From: Streptomyces cupreus
Lineage (GTDB): Bacteria; Actinomycetota; Actinomycetes; Streptomycetales; Streptomycetaceae
Length of the DNA: 64,000 nucleotides
Reading direction: 5' to 3'
Assembly (NCBI RefSeq): GCF_014257025.1
Contig: NZ_JACMSF010000012.1
Coordinates: 111,710 to 175,709, forward strand
Shown: piece after piece, positions 1-8,335 of the stretch
Numbering within the stretch: the stretch's first letter is position 1
Layout of the letters: the number at the start of each line of letters is the position of its first letter
The notes under the pieces: generated by a model
The model's input: only the letters and a program-made list of their open reading frames with translations
What the model was told of the DNA's origin: nothing
Databases searched by the model: none
Made by a program: the position numbers and the translations under genes

Positions 1-1
1 A

Positions 2-1474
2 GGCCTGGTCCCGGCGTCGGCGGAGGCGTACGAAGAGGCGCTGCCAGCGGTGCCGGTGCCGCTTCGCCTCTCGCCCGCTCCGGAGTCGGCAACCGAACTC
101 GCCGAAGAAGTAGGGGCGTTGCTGGCCGGAGCCGCCGATGACGTGGCCGCCTTCGAGCGCACCCTCGACGGCCTGGTGCGCCACGCCCACCAGGATCCGG
201 GCGCCCTGCGGGAAGCCCTCGAACCGGTGGCGAGCCGACTGCACTGGTTCACCGCCGCCACCGTCCATCCGAGCGACTTCTTCGGCCACCGCCATCTGGA
301 GCTCATCCTCGCGGCGCTGCTGAGAAAGACACCGGGTGGCGGGTTCCGTACGCCGCTGCGGGACCCGCTGTCCGTGGCAGGCTGCATCCACAGTCCCCTG
401 GGCCAGGCCTTCAACGCCCGCATATGGGAGATCGCCCACCGTATCCACGCCGATCCCCCGCCCTTCCTCCTCTCCACACCCACCTGGAGCACCGGCATCC
501 TCGAACCGGACGAGCTGGTGGCCCGACTCGACGCCTACCGCGAACTGGGCGTCCGGGCGACGCCCACCGACTTCGCGCAGGCGCTGCTCCGGGTCCGGCG
601 CCAGGACCGTGCGGGGGCCGAGGCGGCCGCGGAGCGCGCGGCGGCGCTGGGCACACCCGAGGGCACCCGGCTCGCACAGTGGCTCACCGCCGAGGGACCG
701 GCCCTGCCACCCGTGACACTGCGCACCGCGGGCCCCCGAGTCCTGCTGGAGTTCGGCGAACTCGAAGAGCTGCAGCGGGACTTCCCGCCGGACTTCCGCC
801 CCCTGGGCAGGCCCGTGTCCGTCTACCGCGAACACTGGCGCTGCTACCACTGGGACGCCGACCTGCGGCCGCACTGGACGGCCCTGCTGCCCGAGCAGCG
901 CGAACTGGTGGCGGTCCGGCTGCTGCGGGACTTCTCTTCGCTGGCCGTGGACGACACCCGGGGAGCCGCCGAGATCCTTCCCCGGCTCGCCGAGTCGGAC
1001 GGTGCCGCGGGTCCTGCCCTGCACCTGGGCCTCGCGTACGCGCTCGGCGCGCGGCACGAGGAGGACCGGCTCGCCGCCGTGGACGCCCTGCTGGTGCTGG
1101 CCGCGCGTGGACAGCTCGACGCCGAGCGGCTGGGCGCCGACCTCGGGGAGCTGATGGGCAGCGGGACGGTCAAGCCGGCGCGGCTGGTGGAGTCCGTGCG
1201 GACGGCGGCGGCCACCGGGGCGAACGCCACCATTTGGGGGATACTCCGGCACACCCTGCCCGCCCTGCTCGCCGGCCTCACCGGCGAACGGCCGCCTGCC
1301 CCGCCACGCGGGCTGCCGGATCTGCTGGCCGTGGCCGCGGACTGCGCCGAGCGGTCCGGTGCGCGGGGCGATGTGCCGCACCTGGCGCAGACGGCCGACC
1401 GGCGTGGCTCCTCCCGGCTGGTGTCCCAGGCCCGTCGGCTCCGCAGCACGCTGGTGCTGGAGGTGGCCGCCTGA
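2..1474 (+). CDS. DUF6493-type protein, 5' end missing
   Basis: The reading frame is open from base 2, so the gene begins upstream of the window. About 490 residues are visible, running to the TGA at 1472-1474. A GTG at 50 could start translation, but coding-quality codons continue upstream of it, so I treat the CDS as 5'-partial. The protein is soluble, Ala/Leu/Arg-rich and apparently helical, with no membrane segment or catalytic motif I can name. Phrases such as PFLLSTPTWSTG and ELVARLDAYRELG match what I recall of DUF6493 proteins, which in Streptomyces often lie beside SWIM zinc-finger genes. That partner would be outside the window. The role is unknown and the family call is from memory. 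Confidence 0.7.
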   Translation, partial: GLVPASAEAYEEALPAVPVPLRLSPAPESATELAEEVGALLAGAADDVAAFERTLDGLVRHAHQDPGALREALEPVASRLHWFTAATVHPSDFFGHRHLELILAALLRKTPGGGFRTPLRDPLSVAGCIHSPLGQAFNARIWEIAHRIHADPPPFLLSTPTWSTGILEPDELVARLDAYRELGVRATPTDFAQALLRVRRQDRAGAEAAAERAAALGTPEGTRLAQWLTAEGPALPPVTLRTAGPRVLLEFGELEELQRDFPPDFRPLGRPVSVYREHWRCYHWDADLRPHWTALLPEQRELVAVRLLRDFSSLAVDDTRGAAEILPRLAESDGAAGPALHLGLAYALGARHEEDRLAAVDALLVLAARGQLDAERLGADLGELMGSGTVKPARLVESVRTAAATGANATIWGILRHTLPALLAGLTGERPPAPPRGLPDLLAVAADCAERSGARGDVPHLAQTADRRGSSRLVSQARRLRSTLVLEVAA

Positions 1475-1622
1475 CGTAGTCCCGTACGCCGTACGTCCAC
1501 ACCCCGGCGTGGACACCGGCGGCGACCAGGCAGGACACGAGTCGCCCGGCGTCGGCAACACAACCGCAAAAGAAGCGACAAAAGGTGCAGAAGCGATCTT
1601 TACCGCCCGGTCACAAAGCGTT

Positions 1623-1632
1623 CGTGATCACG
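1623..1632. promoter_or_regulatory. 10-bp palindrome ahead of the ACT-GNAT gene
   Basis: CGTGATCACG is a perfect 10-bp palindrome 27 bp before the ATG at 1659. It lies in the only non-coding stretch here (1475-1658), which otherwise shows a modest AT-richer patch and no clear -10/-35 pair. It could be an operator half or chance. Confidence 0.25.
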
Positions 1633-1658
1633 CAACACCGTTCCTTCACAGTGGCTGC

Positions 1659-3080
1659 ATGAGTCGAGACATGTCTGATGTGACGCGTGCGAAGCACGGC
1701 CGTCCCGTCCACCACTGGCGGCGGGACGTCATCGAACTCGCCGCGCTCTTCACGGCGGTCGCGGTGGCGGACGCCGTGGCCAATCTGGTCGGGCACGGCC
1801 CGGACGGACCGGAGCTGCTGCTGGTGTCGGCGGTCGTGCTGATCGCCACGGCCGCGTTCCACACATGGTGGTCACGCCGCCACGGCCACGCACCGCCGAC
1901 CGACGATACCGGTGCCCGGCCCGTCGCTGAGCGGCAGGCCGGGCCGTCGGACCCTTCGCCGCAGTCGCAGCCGGCCGAGGTCACCCCCGGCGAGAGCACA
2001 CTGTGGCGGATGCGGACGACCGTGAAGGACGAGCCGGGATCCCTGGCCGCGCTGTGCACGGCCCTCGCCGAGCGGCGGGTCGACATCCTGAGCCTGCAGA
2101 CCCATCCGCTGGGCGACGGCACGGTGGACGAGTTCCTGCTGCGCGCTCCGGGCGAGTTGGCGGTCGCCGAGATCACCCGGGCCGTTTCCCGGGCGGGCGG
2201 CGCGAGCACCTGGATCGAGCGCGCCGACGCCCATGACCTGGTGGACGCGCCGACCCGGGTGCTGGGCCTCGCCACCCGGACCGCCCTGGACGCGGCGGAA
2301 CTGCCGCTCGCGCTCCGGCAGTTGCTGGGCCGCTGCACGATCCGCCAGCTGCCCGCCGCGCCGATCGGCGGACGGGCGCCGGAGGGCGTTCCCGTGGAGG
2401 GCGTCCTGGAGGACACCGTGATGCGGCTGCGGGCACCGGAAGGCGGAGTGATCACCGTGGAGCGGCCGTATCTGCCGTTCACGCCCACCGAGTTCGCGCG
2501 AGCGCGGGCCCTGGTGGAGCTGGACGCCAGGCTCGGTCCGCGCGTGCCGCACAGCCAGGTCGAACTGAGACTGCCGGAAGGCAGCGACATCACCGTGCGC
2601 CGGGCGGACAGGGGTGATGTCGAGGCCGCGAAGGCCATGCACGAGCGGTGCTCGGCGCGGACGTTGAGCATGCGGTACCACGGGCCGGTCGGTGACGCGG
2701 ACCGGTACCTGAACCACCTCCTCAGCCCGCGGTTCGGGCGGACGCTTGCCGTGCAGACGGCGTCGGGGCGGATCGTCGGACTCGGTCACCTCCTGTGGGA
2801 CGGTGACGAGACCGAGGTCGCGCTGATCGTCGAGGACGCGTGGCAGCGACGCGGGATCGGCGCGGAGTTGCTCCGCAGGTTGGTGGGGATGGCTGTTGAG
2901 GCCGGGTGCGAGAGTGTGTACGCGGTGACTCAGTCGTCCAACACCGGGATGGTGGCCGCGATGCGGGGGCTTGGGCTTCCTCTCGACTATCAGATCGAGG
3001 AAGGCACGCTGGTCATCACTGCCAGGCTCGCCTCCCAGGTGCCAGTGGGCCTGGAAGAGGCGACACGCCGTAGGAGCTAA
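1659..3080 (+). CDS. Membrane-anchored ACT + GNAT acetyltransferase
   Basis: 473 residues. Two hydrophobic helices (about 22-45 and 50-70) form an N-terminal membrane anchor. After a polar linker comes an ACT-like ligand-binding module starting near residue 113 (DEPGSLAALCTALAERRVDI). The C-terminal third is a GNAT acyl-CoA fold with the acetyl-CoA loop in WQRRGIGAELL, near residue 395. The combination suggests an acetyltransferase tuned by a small ligand such as an amino acid; substrate unknown. ATG at 1659 and in-frame ATG at 1671 are equally possible because neither has a clear Shine-Dalgarno. The stop shares four bases with the stop of the convergent next gene. Confidence 0.8.
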   Translation: MSRDMSDVTRAKHGRPVHHWRRDVIELAALFTAVAVADAVANLVGHGPDGPELLLVSAVVLIATAAFHTWWSRRHGHAPPTDDTGARPVAERQAGPSDPSPQSQPAEVTPGESTLWRMRTTVKDEPGSLAALCTALAERRVDILSLQTHPLGDGTVDEFLLRAPGELAVAEITRAVSRAGGASTWIERADAHDLVDAPTRVLGLATRTALDAAELPLALRQLLGRCTIRQLPAAPIGGRAPEGVPVEGVLEDTVMRLRAPEGGVITVERPYLPFTPTEFARARALVELDARLGPRVPHSQVELRLPEGSDITVRRADRGDVEAAKAMHERCSARTLSMRYHGPVGDADRYLNHLLSPRFGRTLAVQTASGRIVGLGHLLWDGDETEVALIVEDAWQRRGIGAELLRRLVGMAVEAGCESVYAVTQSSNTGMVAAMRGLGLPLDYQIEEGTLVITARLASQVPVGLEEATRRRS

Positions 3081-4300
3081 TGCCGGCCGGCCACAGCGGG
3101 TTCGTTGTGGCCGGTCGCGCCCCGCGGCGGAGCCGCAGATCGAGGCAGCCCCGCGCCCCTGCCGGGGTTCCCGCCCAGGGCGCTGTCCAGATCCGCCCAC
3201 AGATCTTCCACGTCCTCCAGGCCCACCGACATCCTCAGCAACCGGTCGCTCACCCCGGCGTCCCTGCGGTCGTCCGCGTTCACGATGCGGTGGCTGATGG
3301 AGGCCGGGTGCTGGATGAGGGTGTCCACGCTGCCGAGGCTGACCGCCGGGGTGATCAGGCGGACCGCGGCGATGACCTCGTGGGGGTCTCCGGCCACCTC
3401 GAAGGCGACCATCGCTCCGCCGATGCCCGGGTAGTGGACCCGGGTCACACGCGGGTCGGCGGCCAGGCGGTGGGCCAGTTCGGCGGCGGTCGCGGAGGCC
3501 GCGCGGACCCGCACCGGGAGCGTGGACAGACCGCGCAGCAGGAGGTAGCCGGCGAGCGGGTGCAGGACTCCGCCGGTGGCGAACCGTATCTGCCGTAGGC
3601 GTCCGGCCAACTCCTCGTCGCAGGCCACCACGCCCGCCATCACGTCGCCGTGGCCGCCGAGGTACTTGGTCGCGCTGTGCAGCACCAGACGCGCCCCCTG
3701 CTCGGCGGGGCGCTGGAGCACCGGGGTGGCGAAGGTGTTGTCCGCGAGCAGCGGGACCGAGCCACAGGCGTGGGCGACGGCGCGCAGGTCGACCTCGGCG
3801 AGGGTCGGGTTGGCCGGGGACTCCACCATCACCAGACCGGTGTCGGGGCGCAGCGCGTCCGCGAGGCCGGCCGGATCGGTCCAGGTCACCTCCGAGCCGA
3901 GCAGCCCGGCGGTCAGCAGGTGGTCGCTGCAGCCGTACAGGGGGCGGACGGCGACGACATGGCGCAGGCCCATCGAGGCCCGTACCAGCAGCACCGCGCT
4001 CAGCGCGGCCATGCCACTGGCGAACGCCACCGCCGACTCGGTGCCCTCAAGGCGGGCCAGCGCGGTCTCGAAGCGGGCGACGGTGGGATTGCCGAGGCGT
4101 CCGTAGACGGGCGGTCCGTCCGGGTCGGCGCCGGTCTCGGCGAAGGCGTCGATCCGGGCGGCTTCGGCGCGGCTGTCGTAGGAGGGGTAAGTCGTGGACA
4201 GGTCGATCGGCGGGGCGTGCAGGCCCAGTCCCGCGAGGTCGTCGCGGCCGGCGTGCACGGCCTCGGTGGCCAGAGCTCTTGAGCGCACAGGGGTCTCCAT
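3077..4300 (-). CDS. Trans-sulfuration PLP enzyme (cystathionine gamma-lyase/synthase type)
   Basis: 407 residues, Cys/Met metabolism PLP-dependent family. Visible signatures are the YGRLGNPTV active-site segment, the FASGMAA cofactor loop, and the PLP lysine in HSATKYLGGHGD near residue 211. The usual reaction is cleavage or formation of cystathionine; sequence alone does not separate lyase from synthase. The ATG at 4298-4300 is chosen because the family's conserved part begins right after it; the frame stays open upstream without resembling the family. The last 31 residues (about 377-407) are odd: the conserved fold ends at DLDSALG and the Gly/Pro/Arg tail is encoded by a dispersed intergenic repeat (3105-3175). 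Divergent from the Lrp gene, which may control it. Confidence 0.88.
   Translation of the reverse strand: METPVRSRALATEAVHAGRDDLAGLGLHAPPIDLSTTYPSYDSRAEAARIDAFAETGADPDGPPVYGRLGNPTVARFETALARLEGTESAVAFASGMAALSAVLLVRASMGLRHVVAVRPLYGCSDHLLTAGLLGSEVTWTDPAGLADALRPDTGLVMVESPANPTLAEVDLRAVAHACGSVPLLADNTFATPVLQRPAEQGARLVLHSATKYLGGHGDVMAGVVACDEELAGRLRQIRFATGGVLHPLAGYLLLRGLSTLPVRVRAASATAAELAHRLAADPRVTRVHYPGIGGAMVAFEVAGDPHEVIAAVRLITPAVSLGSVDTLIQHPASISHRIVNADDRRDAGVSDRLLRMSVGLEDVEDLWADLDSALGGNPGRGAGLPRSAAPPRGATGHNEPAVAGRH
3087..3114. terminator. Hairpin between convergent genes
   Basis: CCGGCCACA (3087-3095) and TGTGGCCGG (3106-3114) form a perfect 9-bp stem with a 10-base loop. It lies just past the stop of the plus-strand GNAT gene but inside the extended C-terminal codons of the minus-strand gene. 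There is no U-tract, as is common in Streptomyces. Confidence 0.5.
3105..3175 (+). repeat. Dispersed intergenic repeat, copy 1
   Basis: The segment starting TTGTGGCCGGTCGCGCCC and running through GGAGCCGCAGATCGA to GCCCCGCGCCCCTGCCG recurs, reverse-complemented and with few changes, at 26842-26905. A remnant (GGCCCCGCGCCC) appears near 22277. This resembles the small GC-rich repeats common downstream of Streptomyces genes. Here it overlaps coding sequence, supplying the tail of the trans-sulfuration enzyme. Confidence 0.7.
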
Positions 4301-4352
4301 GGGCGGAAGAGTGAACGTCGACCGGGTCACAGGAGGCGAACGCCGTGCTACG

Positions 4353-4369
4353 TTCGGCCAGTGGCCGAA
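4353..4369. promoter_or_regulatory. 17-bp palindrome over the Lrp start codon
   Basis: TTCGGCCA-g-TGGCCGAA is a perfect 8+1+8 palindrome centred on the first base of the GTG start at 4361. No Shine-Dalgarno lies at usable distance: AGGAGG at 4331-4336 is 24 bases away. TACGTT (4349-4354) sits where a -10 would be for a leaderless transcript. The palindrome is therefore a good candidate autoregulatory Lrp site. Confidence 0.5.
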
Positions 4370-4852
4370 TCTGTCGTACTGGATCCGGTGGATCTTCACC
4401 TGTTGCGGCTGTTGCAGAACGACGCCCGGACGACGTACCGGGACCTCGCCGCGCAGGTCGGGGTCGCACCGTCGACCTGCCTTGACCGGGTGACCCGGCT
4501 GCGGCGGGCCGGGGTGATTCTCGGCCATCAATTGCGGCTGGACCCGGCGAAGCTCGGGCGCGGCCTGGAGGCCCTGCTGTCCGTGCAGGTCAGACCGCAC
4601 CGGCGGGAGTTGGTGGGGCCGTTCGTGGACCGGATCCGGGCCCTGCCGGAGTCGCGGACCGTCTTCCATCTCACCGGTCCCGACGACTACCTGGTCCATG
4701 TCGCGGTGGCGGACATGGCCGATCTCCAGCGGCTGGTTCTGGACGAGTTCACCTCGCGTCGGGAAGTGGCGCGTGTGGAGACCCGGTTGATCTTCCAGCA
4801 GTGGGACTGCGGCCCCCTGCTGCCGCCTTCGCCCTCGGCTCAATCCGGGTGA
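4361..4852 (+). CDS. Lrp/AsnC-family regulator
   Basis: 163 residues, the normal Lrp length. The N-terminal winged helix-turn-helix is seen in LLQNDARTTYRDLAAQVGVA followed by STCLDRVTRLRRAGVI (about residues 15-55). The C-terminal RAM ligand-binding domain follows, with the GPDDYLVHVAV strand near residue 105. It is divergent from the trans-sulfuration enzyme with a 60-bp gap, the standard arrangement for an Lrp protein controlling an amino-acid gene, so sulfur amino-acid metabolism is the likely target (inference). GTG start; translation may be leaderless. Confidence 0.85.
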   Translation: MAESVVLDPVDLHLLRLLQNDARTTYRDLAAQVGVAPSTCLDRVTRLRRAGVILGHQLRLDPAKLGRGLEALLSVQVRPHRRELVGPFVDRIRALPESRTVFHLTGPDDYLVHVAVADMADLQRLVLDEFTSRREVARVETRLIFQQWDCGPLLPPSPSAQSG

Positions 4853-4884
4853 CGCGCGGCGGGCGTCGTACGAGGATGGTCCGC

Positions 4885-6573
4885 ATGTCAGAGACCAAGA
4901 GCCCGCTGCCCCGCGAGGTCGCCGACGCCTATGTCGACGACGTCATCGCCCTCGATCCCGTGACCGGTACGTATCTCGGCGTGAAGGAGAGTTCGAGCCG
5001 ACTGCCCGACCTCTCGCCCGCCGGCCAGGAAGCGCTGGCGGAGCTGGCGCGGGTGACGCTGGCGCGGCTCGACGAGGCCGAGCGACAGCCCGGCGCGGAC
5101 AGTGACATCGAGCGCCGATGCGCACGCCTGCTGCGTGAGCGGCTGACCGCCGAACTCGCCGTGCACGAGGCCGACGAGGGCCTGCGCGCGGTCGGCAACC
5201 TGGGCACGCCCGCGCACTCCGTGCGGGAGATCTTCGCCATCACCCCGGCCGAGACCGAGGAGGACTGGGCGGCCCTGGCCGAGCGGCTGCGCGCGGTCCC
5301 GGCCGCGCTGGCCGGCTATCGCGAGTCCCTCACGCTGGGCCTGGAGCGCAAGCTGTACGCGGCACCGCGTCCGACGGCCACCTTCCTTGAGCAGCTCACC
5401 GAGTGGGCGGACACCGGTGAGGGCCGGGGCTGGTTCGAGGACTTCGCCGCGGCGGGTCCCGAGGCGCTGCGCGGCGAGCTGGACAAGGCGGCGCGCGGGG
5501 CGACCGCGGCCGTGGTGGAGCTGCGGGACTGGATGCGGGACGTGTACGCGCCGGCCGTCGACGGCGCCCCGAACACCGTGGGCCGGGAGCGCTACGCCCG
5601 GCTCGCCCGCTACTTCAACGGCACCGATCTCGACCTGGACGAGGCGTACGCGTACGGCTGGTCCGAGTTTCACCGCCTGCTCGGCGAGATGAAGCGGGAG
5701 GCGGAGAGGATCCTGCCCGGCGCCGAGACGCCCTGGGTGGCGCTCGCGTACCTCGACGAGCACGGCCGGCACATCGAGGGCGTCGACGAGGTGCGGGCCT
5801 GGCTCCAGGGGCTGATGGACCGGGCGATCGAGGAGCTGGACGGCACGCACTTCGAACTCGCCGAGCGAGTGCGGAGGGTGGAGTCCTGCATCGCCCCGCC
5901 CGGCGGCGCGGCGGCCCCGTACTACACCGGGCCGAGCGAGGACTTCACCCGTCCGGGCCGCACCTGGCTGCCGACGATGGGGCTGACCCGCTTCCCGGTG
6001 TACGACCTGGTGTCGACCTGGTACCACGAGGGAGTTCCGGGTCATCACCTCCAGCTCGCGCAGTGGGTGCACGTCACGGAGAGCCTCTCCCGTTACCAGG
6101 CCACCATCGGCCAGGTCAGCGCCAACTGCGAGGGCTGGGCGCTGTACGCGGAGCGTCTGATGGACGAGCTCGGCTTCCTCACGGACCCGGAGGAGCGGCT
6201 CGGCTATCTCGACGCGCAGATGATGCGCGCGGCTCGCGTCATCGTCGACATCGGCATGCATCTGGAGCTGGAGATCCCGGCGGACTCGCCGTTCCACCCG
6301 GGTGAGCGCTGGACGCCGGAGCTGGCCGAGGAGTTCTTCGGGGCGCACAGCAGCCGCCCGGCGGAGTTCGTGGAGAGCGAGCTGACCCGTTATCTGACGA
6401 TTCCGGGCCAGGCGATCGGCTACAAGCTGGGCGAGCGGGCCTGGTTGCTGGGCCGCGAGAAGGCGCGCGAGCGCCACGGCGACGCCTTCGACCTCAAGGC
6501 CTGGCACATGGCGGCCCTCTCGCAGGGCTCGCTGGGCCTGGACGACCTGGTCGACGAACTCGCCCAGCTCTGA
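4885..6573 (+). CDS. DUF885 family metallopeptidase-like protein
   Basis: 562 residues, cytoplasmic, no signal peptide. The hallmark is YHEGVPGHHLQL (about residues 382-393), an HExxxGHH-type zinc motif of the DUF885 family, which is related to gluzincin peptidases. Charged helical segments fill the rest. The ATG at 4885 is preceded by GAGG nine bases upstream; an ATG at 4876 is an alternative. Substrate unknown; probably an intracellular peptidase. The gene stands alone between an Lrp gene and a convergent immunity gene. Confidence 0.83.
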   Translation: MSETKSPLPREVADAYVDDVIALDPVTGTYLGVKESSSRLPDLSPAGQEALAELARVTLARLDEAERQPGADSDIERRCARLLRERLTAELAVHEADEGLRAVGNLGTPAHSVREIFAITPAETEEDWAALAERLRAVPAALAGYRESLTLGLERKLYAAPRPTATFLEQLTEWADTGEGRGWFEDFAAAGPEALRGELDKAARGATAAVVELRDWMRDVYAPAVDGAPNTVGRERYARLARYFNGTDLDLDEAYAYGWSEFHRLLGEMKREAERILPGAETPWVALAYLDEHGRHIEGVDEVRAWLQGLMDRAIEELDGTHFELAERVRRVESCIAPPGGAAAPYYTGPSEDFTRPGRTWLPTMGLTRFPVYDLVSTWYHEGVPGHHLQLAQWVHVTESLSRYQATIGQVSANCEGWALYAERLMDELGFLTDPEERLGYLDAQMMRAARVIVDIGMHLELEIPADSPFHPGERWTPELAEEFFGAHSSRPAEFVESELTRYLTIPGQAIGYKLGERAWLLGREKARERHGDAFDLKAWHMAALSQGSLGLDDLVDELAQL

Positions 6574-6698
6574 GCCGGTTCGGGCGGCGGAAGCCGCCCT
6601 CCGATTCGATCACCTGACCGGTGCCCCGGCCCGCCTCGTCGGTCGCGAGCCGCGCGATGAGGCGGGCGGGGTCGTCCGGCACGCCCGGCGGCCGCGTA

Positions 6699-7202
6699 TT
6701 ACTGTGCCAGCGGCCGGAGTTGGACCAGCCCGAGCCAGGTCTCCGGGCCGGGACGGGCCCAGGCCGCGCGGACCGCGTACGGTCCCGGGGTCAGCGCGAC
6801 GCGCAGGGGGTCGGCCTGTCCGGTCTCGGTGCCGGGCCAGGCGGAGTCGAAGAGCAGCACGGGGCCCGGCACCTTCCAGCGCATCTCCTCGCCCCACTCA
6901 GCGGTGGCGAGGGCGGTCGGCACTCCGGAGAGGAGTTCGGCCTCGGTGTCGGCGGCGCACCAGCGCACGAAGGTGCCGTGGTCCGGCAGATAGGCGGTGG
7001 AGGCGGGTTCGTCACCGAGGACGAGGGCGGCGCTGTCCCCTACCGGGAGCAGGCCGACGGGTCCGTCGAGTTCGCAGGCCCGGTCGTAGTCGGAGGCGGT
7101 CTCGTCGCCGTCGGCGCCCGCCCAGAACGGCAGCACCGTCTCCGGTACCGCTATGAGCGGCCCGCCGCCCGACTCCACCCACTGCACCGTGTGTCGCACC
7201 AT
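6699..7202 (-). CDS. Imm21-type immunity protein, orphan
   Basis: 167 residues. WVESGGGPLIAVPE near the N-terminus, the ADGDETASDYDRACELDG segment and LGDEPASTAYLPDHG agree with what I know of the Imm21 family of polymorphic-toxin immunity proteins. These are cytoplasmic proteins that bind and neutralise a cognate contact-dependent toxin. No toxin, WXG100 or secretion gene is nearby, so this is an orphan, perhaps protecting against toxins from neighbours. The ATG at 7200-7202 is preceded by a weak GTAGG; an ATG three codons upstream is possible. Confidence 0.75.
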   Translation of the reverse strand: MVRHTVQWVESGGGPLIAVPETVLPFWAGADGDETASDYDRACELDGPVGLLPVGDSAALVLGDEPASTAYLPDHGTFVRWCAADTEAELLSGVPTALATAEWGEEMRWKVPGPVLLFDSAWPGTETGQADPLRVALTPGPYAVRAAWARPGPETWLGLVQLRPLAQ

Positions 7203-7282
7203 GGCGCAGAAACCTACACGCACCCCGAGCGCACAAGTTCGGTGTCCCCGACACCTTTTTGTACGAGGCCTGCGTGCTGCCG

Positions 7283-7765
7283 TCAGCAGCCGCAGTCCTC
7301 GCTGTCGACCGGCGCGGTCAGCGGGTCGGCGACGCGGCGGGCGGGGCCCTCCCAGGTCTCGTACCCGAAGCCCTCGCGCGCCCAGTACTCGAAGCCGCCG
7401 AGCATCTCCTTGACCTGGAAGCCGAGTTCGGCGAGGGCGAGGGCGGCCCGGGTGGCGCCGTTGCAGCCGGGGCCCCAGCAGTAGGTGACGACGGGCACGG
7501 ACCTGTCGAGGAGCTGCTCGGCCTGCTCGGGGATGAGCGCGGTCGGCAGGTGGATCGCGCCGGGGATGTGGCCCTGGTCCCAGGACTCGGTGGACCGGGA
7601 GTCCAGGACGACGAACCCCGGGTCCCCGTCGGCGGCGAGCGCGGCGGCGACGTCGGACACATCGGCGTGGAAGACCAGGCTTGCGCGGAAGTAGGCGGCG
7701 GCCGCGGCCGGGTCCGCCGGGGCCACGCGCAGGACGGGGTTGACGGCGGTGGTGACACTGCTCAT
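7283..7765 (-). CDS. Rhodanese-like domain protein
   Basis: 160 residues, single rhodanese domain. FVVLDSRSTESWDQGHIPGA is the conserved entrance motif and YCWGPGCNGATRAAL contains the active-site loop with Cys. The protein ends in EDCGC, an extra cysteine cluster that might relay sulfane sulfur or bind metal (inference). Likely sulfurtransferase in the cytoplasm. It is divergent from an Lrp-type regulator across a 123-bp gap, suggesting joint control. Confidence 0.86.
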   Translation of the reverse strand: MSSVTTAVNPVLRVAPADPAAAAAYFRASLVFHADVSDVAAALAADGDPGFVVLDSRSTESWDQGHIPGAIHLPTALIPEQAEQLLDRSVPVVTYCWGPGCNGATRAALALAELGFQVKEMLGGFEYWAREGFGYETWEGPARRVADPLTAPVDSEDCGC

Positions 7766-7838
7766 GGTCGGGCCCTTCTGTGGCGGCTTCCGATGACCGG
7801 AAATCTACGCCCCGAAGATCAACTTCCTGAAGGGGCAA

Positions 7839-7868
7839 TCCCCGGCGCTCCTCTTGATCGGCCGGGGA
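7839..7868. promoter_or_regulatory. Inverted repeat between rhodanese and Lrp genes
   Basis: TCCCCGGC (7839-7846) and GCCGGGGA (7861-7868) are perfect 8-bp arms 14 bases apart, just before the Lrp ATG at 7889. A shorter GAAG-atcaa-CTTC repeat lies at 7814-7826. Both are candidate Lrp binding elements in the shared promoter region. Confidence 0.35.
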
Positions 7869-7888
7869 ATCCCCTGTTAGCTCGTGGC

Positions 7889-8335
7889 ATGACCACGTAT
7901 TCACCGGACGCCACCGACTGGCGCATCCTCGATGTCCTCCAGCGCGAGGGCCGGGCCAGCTTCGCCGAGCTGGCGCGGGCCGTGTCGATGTCCGCGAGCG
8001 CGGTCACCGAGCGGGTGCGCAGGCTGGAGGAGGCCGGTGTCATCCAGGGGTACTCCGCCGTCGTGGCCCCGGAGCGGCTGGGCATGCCGATCCTTGCGTT
8101 CGTACGGCTGCGCTACCCGAACGGCAACTACAAGCCGTTCCACGACCTGGTCGCCGTGACGCCGGAGATCCTGGAGGCGCACCATGTCACCGGCGATGAC
8201 TGCTTCGTGATCAAGGTCACGGCGCGCTCCATGCGGCACCTGGAGGAGGTCTCGGGGAAGATCGGCGCGCTGGGGTCGGTCACGACGAGTGTCGTCTACT
8301 CCTCGCCGCTTCCCCGCCGCCCGCTCAGTCAGTGA
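7889..8335 (+). CDS. Lrp/AsnC-family regulator
   Basis: 148 residues. HTH in DWRILDVLQREGRASFAELA and SMSASAVTERVRRLEEAGVI (about residues 8-50), then an RAM domain (HHVTGDDCFVIKVTARSM, about 108-125). ATG at 7889 chosen; the frame is open far upstream but without homology. It faces the rhodanese gene and ends by overlapping sbcC by 7 bp tail to tail. Probable regulator of the rhodanese gene, amino-acid effector unknown. Confidence 0.85.
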   Translation: MTTYSPDATDWRILDVLQREGRASFAELARAVSMSASAVTERVRRLEEAGVIQGYSAVVAPERLGMPILAFVRLRYPNGNYKPFHDLVAVTPEILEAHHVTGDDCFVIKVTARSMRHLEEVSGKIGALGSVTTSVVYSSPLPRRPLSQ

